This document shows, piece by piece, positions 38,724 through 41,069 of a stretch of DNA of 41,069 nucleotides. Below the pieces are notes generated by a model, which made no database searches, had not been told where the DNA came from, and saw only the letters and a list, made by a program, of their open reading frames with translations. Made by a program: the position numbers and the translations under genes. Source of the DNA: Clostridia bacterium (GTDB lineage Bacteria; Bacillota; Clostridia; Oscillospirales; CAG-272); contig JAGBCA010000031.1 in assembly GCA_017938205.1 (NCBI GenBank), positions 1 to 41,069 of the forward strand. The letters are read 5' to 3'. Every line of letters begins with the position of its first letter. The first letter of the stretch is position 1.

Positions 38724-39800
38724 ATGAAAAGACTGAAGATAGCCATGATGAGCATGACGCACGGACATACGAGAAAATATTACGACGTTCTTAAAAACAA
38801 TCCTAAGCTTGAATGGATTGCGGTTTCTACCGCCAACAACGAAGTGAAGGAAATTTTCTTGAAAAGCGTTCAGGGAATCCCATGCTATGACAGCGACGAG
38901 GCTATGATTGACGCGCACCCCGAAATTGAGGCGGTAGTTCTCGCAAGTGAAAACAGCGAGCATCTTCGCCAGGTGCGCCTTTGTGCAGAGCGCGGAATCA
39001 ATGTGCTTTCCATGAAAATTCCCACCTTCGATATGGACGAATACGCAGAGATGGAAAGGCTTATCGAGGAAAGCGGTATTACTTTCCAGATAGAGCTTGA
39101 GCTTCACTATAACCCCGTCGTAATCAGAACCAAGGAGCTTATTGAGCGCGAGGCCATGGGTAAGATGGAGGCCTTCAATGCAACCAACATCACCCTTTCT
39201 CCCGTATGGGCGTTTCCCTGGCAGGGCGTTCCCGAGAAGAGCTACGGCAAGAGAGTGCAGATCAAGCCCGGCCACGATAAATTCCGCGGCGGAGCACTTT
39301 GCGACCACCCCCATATCTTCGACCTTATAAGAGAGGTTACCAAGAGCGAATTCGACATAATCTTCGCTAAGGTTGCGCCCAATATGCGCCACGATATTGA
39401 GGAAGAGGATATGCTTGCCGTTGTCGGAAGAATGAAAAACGGAGTTATCTTCTCGCTTGACCCGAGCTGGTCGAGAGCCGAAAACAAGCTCAAGGTCCCC
39501 GGCCCCGGTTGGGAGGTATTTCCCAAGCGCATGGAGGTGAACCTTGTAATTCACGGTACGGAGGGAAGCGTATTTACCGATTGCTTCGGCCCCAATACCT
39601 ACCACAACGGCTCACCCGAGAATAAGTATACCGTTCAGTACACCTATTTTGACGAGTGGGTAGGACTTATCGATGAATTCGTTGAAAATATAGACAAAAA
39701 GCGCCTTCCCAAAATTAACATTGGCTGGCACAAAAATACTATCAAGGCTATGAACGCGGTGTATGAGAGCATCGCTACGGGAAAAGCTGTAAAGCTTTAA
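38724..39800 (+). CDS. Gfo/Idh/MocA-family oxidoreductase
   Basis: 358 residues from ATG 38724, preferred over a GTG 9 bases earlier because GGAGG lies 10 bases before the ATG. The N-terminal nucleotide-binding half has IEAVVLASENSEHLRQVRLC and NVLSMKIPTFDMDEYAEMER, but the glycine-rich loop is unusual (SMTHGHT instead of GxGxxG) and KIPT replaces the usual EKP. The C-terminal half carries GGALCDHPHIFDLIREVTKS, matching the family's conserved His region. These enzymes oxidise or reduce sugars with NAD(P); some hydrolyse glycosides by an NAD-dependent mechanism. Last gene of the compact cluster. Confidence 0.87.
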   Translation: MKRLKIAMMSMTHGHTRKYYDVLKNNPKLEWIAVSTANNEVKEIFLKSVQGIPCYDSDEAMIDAHPEIEAVVLASENSEHLRQVRLCAERGINVLSMKIPTFDMDEYAEMERLIEESGITFQIELELHYNPVVIRTKELIEREAMGKMEAFNATNITLSPVWAFPWQGVPEKSYGKRVQIKPGHDKFRGGALCDHPHIFDLIREVTKSEFDIIFAKVAPNMRHDIEEEDMLAVVGRMKNGVIFSLDPSWSRAENKLKVPGPGWEVFPKRMEVNLVIHGTEGSVFTDCFGPNTYHNGSPENKYTVQYTYFDEWVGLIDEFVENIDKKRLPKINIGWHKNTIKAMNAVYESIATGKAVKL

Positions 39801-39893
39801 TTTCCCGTCTTTAAAAAGCGAGAGAATCTTCGGCTTCACCATTATCTCACGCTGGTTGCCGGTGTTTTTGCTGTGATTTTGATGCAGCTTTGA
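39801..39893 (+). pseudogene. Possible C-terminal remnant of a membrane protein
   Basis: 30 codons open to a TGA, in frame with the oxidoreductase but after its stop. They begin with a basic stretch (KKRENLRLHH) and end with one hydrophobic segment (YLTLVAGVFAVILMQL). There is no start codon or ribosome site. This could be the tail left when another gene was replaced by the cluster upstream, or chance. Confidence 0.35.
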
Positions 39894-39910
39894 ATTTAAA
39901 GGAGAAAAGT

Positions 39911-41069
39911 ATGAGTATTTATGTTGTTTATCCAAGTTACTCGCATACCGCCTACGAAATCGCCGCAGATGCTTTTATCGATCTTGCGGGGCGTGTTGGC
40001 AATACGGAAGCGAAAAAAATAACAGACGAGGAATATCTCACACGAAAGACAAAGCCCGAGAGAGCCGTTCTGATCGGAAATGACAGCGCAAATTCCGTCC
40101 TGGCGGAGCTTTTGCTTTCGGGCAAGGCCGCACAGCTCGGCCTACGCTACGGCACGGACGGCTACACGATCCGCACGGAGAAGATCGACGGAACGGAATA
40201 TCTGTTCCTTGCGGGCGGCAGGCCGCGCGCGACCATCTACGCGGTGTACCGCTATTTTGAAAAATTCTGCGGCTGCCGTTGGTTTTGGGACGGAGATCGC
40301 ATACCGAGCACCGCGCTTCCCTTCGAGGGGCTTCGCTTAAACGAGGCGCCGCGCTTCGACTATCGCGGCATCCGCTATTTTGCGCACCGCAGTCTGCACC
40401 GCTTTCAAGCCGTGCAATGGGGCCTTGAGGATTGGAAAAACGAGATCGACTGGATCTTAAAAAGCAGACTCAACCTCTTTATGCTCCGCATCGGATCGGA
40501 CGATCTTTTTCAGAAAGCATTTCCCGACATTGTTCCCTACCCCGACCGCGATCTCCCTCTCCCCGAATCAAGAGAGGGATACGACGATCACAATCTCTTC
40601 TGGTCGCTTGAATATCGCGGAGAGCTTCGCAAAAAGATCCTGCAATACGCTTTTGAGCGCGATCTGATGCACCCTGAGGATTGCGGAACGATGACGCATT
40701 GGTATTCGCGTACGCCGATCGCCTTCCTTGAAAAGAAAAAGCCCGCGCTCCTCTCCCAAAGCACCGCCGGCTACAGCGAGCAGACGGGCCTCGTTTTCGA
40801 TATCCGCGAAAAGAAGAATATGGAATATTACGAGCATCTGACCGACACGCACGTGAAGGAATACGGCAGGGGCGAGCTCTTCCATACCATCGGACTTGCC
40901 GAGCGGATGTATTCCGAGGACCGCGAGAAAAATCTGCGGATGAAGCTCTTCGTATACCGTAGAATTGCCGACAATATAAGAACCAAATACCCGAATGCCA
41001 AGCTCCTGCTCGCCAGCTGGGACGTTTGGATCAAATACACGCCCGAGGAGGCAAGGGCTCTGCTTGCGG
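39911..41069 (+). CDS. GH89-like alpha-N-acetylglucosaminidase-type protein (partial)
   Basis: 386 codons are visible; the 3' end lies outside the window. The ATG has AAAGGAG 6 bases upstream. Residues 1 to about 130 look like the alpha/beta N-terminal domain shared by GH89, GH67 and GH20 enzymes (LFLAGGRPRATIYAVYRYFE, GCRWFWDGDRIP). A barrel domain follows: NEIDWILKSRLNLFML, then HTIGLAERMYSED, in which the Glu is a candidate catalytic residue, and LLLASWDVWIKYTPEEA. GH89 removes alpha-linked GlcNAc; other members of this group act on glucuronides, so the call is tentative. No signal peptide is seen. Base use is like the first half of the window. Confidence 0.6.
   Translation, partial: MSIYVVYPSYSHTAYEIAADAFIDLAGRVGNTEAKKITDEEYLTRKTKPERAVLIGNDSANSVLAELLLSGKAAQLGLRYGTDGYTIRTEKIDGTEYLFLAGGRPRATIYAVYRYFEKFCGCRWFWDGDRIPSTALPFEGLRLNEAPRFDYRGIRYFAHRSLHRFQAVQWGLEDWKNEIDWILKSRLNLFMLRIGSDDLFQKAFPDIVPYPDRDLPLPESREGYDDHNLFWSLEYRGELRKKILQYAFERDLMHPEDCGTMTHWYSRTPIAFLEKKKPALLSQSTAGYSEQTGLVFDIREKKNMEYYEHLTDTHVKEYGRGELFHTIGLAERMYSEDREKNLRMKLFVYRRIADNIRTKYPNAKLLLASWDVWIKYTPEEARALLA

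Noticed and set aside
1-41069. CRISPR arrays, insertion sequences, prophage genes and riboswitches
   Set aside because: No regularly spaced repeats, transposase, integrase or phage gene was seen, and the leaders of cysK, his and the sugar operons are too short or show no known riboswitch motif.

Overview
The window looks like a chromosomal segment of an anaerobic, low-to-mid GC Gram-positive bacterium of the Clostridia (gut Oscillospirales/Christensenellales-like). The clues are strong AGGAGG-type ribosome sites, consensus TTGACA-17-TATAAT promoters, a short HisG with HisZ, a YerC-type TrpR-family regulator heading the histidine operon, RpiR/AraC-controlled sugar operons and an electron-transfer flavoprotein. 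No rRNA, CRISPR array, complete insertion sequence or phage gene was seen. The assignment rests on gene content read by eye, not on a search.

Layout. 0.2-2.8 kb: a two-gene NatAB-like ABC exporter divergent from a small XRE regulator, with a shared inverted repeat between them. 2.9-10.6 kb: a ten-gene histidine operon on the minus strand (yerC/hisR-hisZ-hisG-hisD-hisC-hisB-hisH-hisA-hisF-hisIE) with a promoter overlapped by an inverted repeat; no histidinol-phosphatase is present. 10.7-14.5 kb: a GH130 glycoside phosphorylase plus phosphohexomutase unit divergent from an AraC regulator. 14.6-16.5 kb: a FruK/LacC-like kinase and a cysteine synthase-like enzyme. 16.6-17.1 kb: a tRNA-Arg(CCU) preceded by a broken tRNA-like copy.

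17.1-34.3 kb: a 14-gene, tightly packed minus-strand operon divergent from an RpiR-family regulator. In transcription order it encodes an FAD-linked oxidase, an Fe-S protein, a class II aldolase, a PfkB kinase, a FucI-like isomerase, an IolB-like isomerase, a ManA-like isomerase, a MurQ/GckR-like SIS protein, an AGE-family epimerase, a NagB-like protein, an FGGY kinase, a second NagB-like protein, NagA, and a fused EtfB-EtfA electron-transfer flavoprotein. The combination suggests amino-sugar (possibly N-acetylmuramic acid-like) breakdown in which a released 2-hydroxyacid such as lactate is oxidised through the FAD oxidase/Fe-S/Etf proteins. No transporter is encoded. This is the most likely place for an undescribed system.

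34.5-41.1 kb: a second sugar cluster, more AT-rich by eye. It has an AraC regulator with an apparently leaderless start, divergent from a glycosidase-like TIM-barrel protein, a SIS isomerase, a ribokinase-like enzyme, an unknown 231-residue protein and a Gfo/Idh/MocA oxidoreductase. It is followed by a possible membrane-protein remnant and a GH89-like alpha-N-acetylglucosaminidase-type gene that runs off the window.
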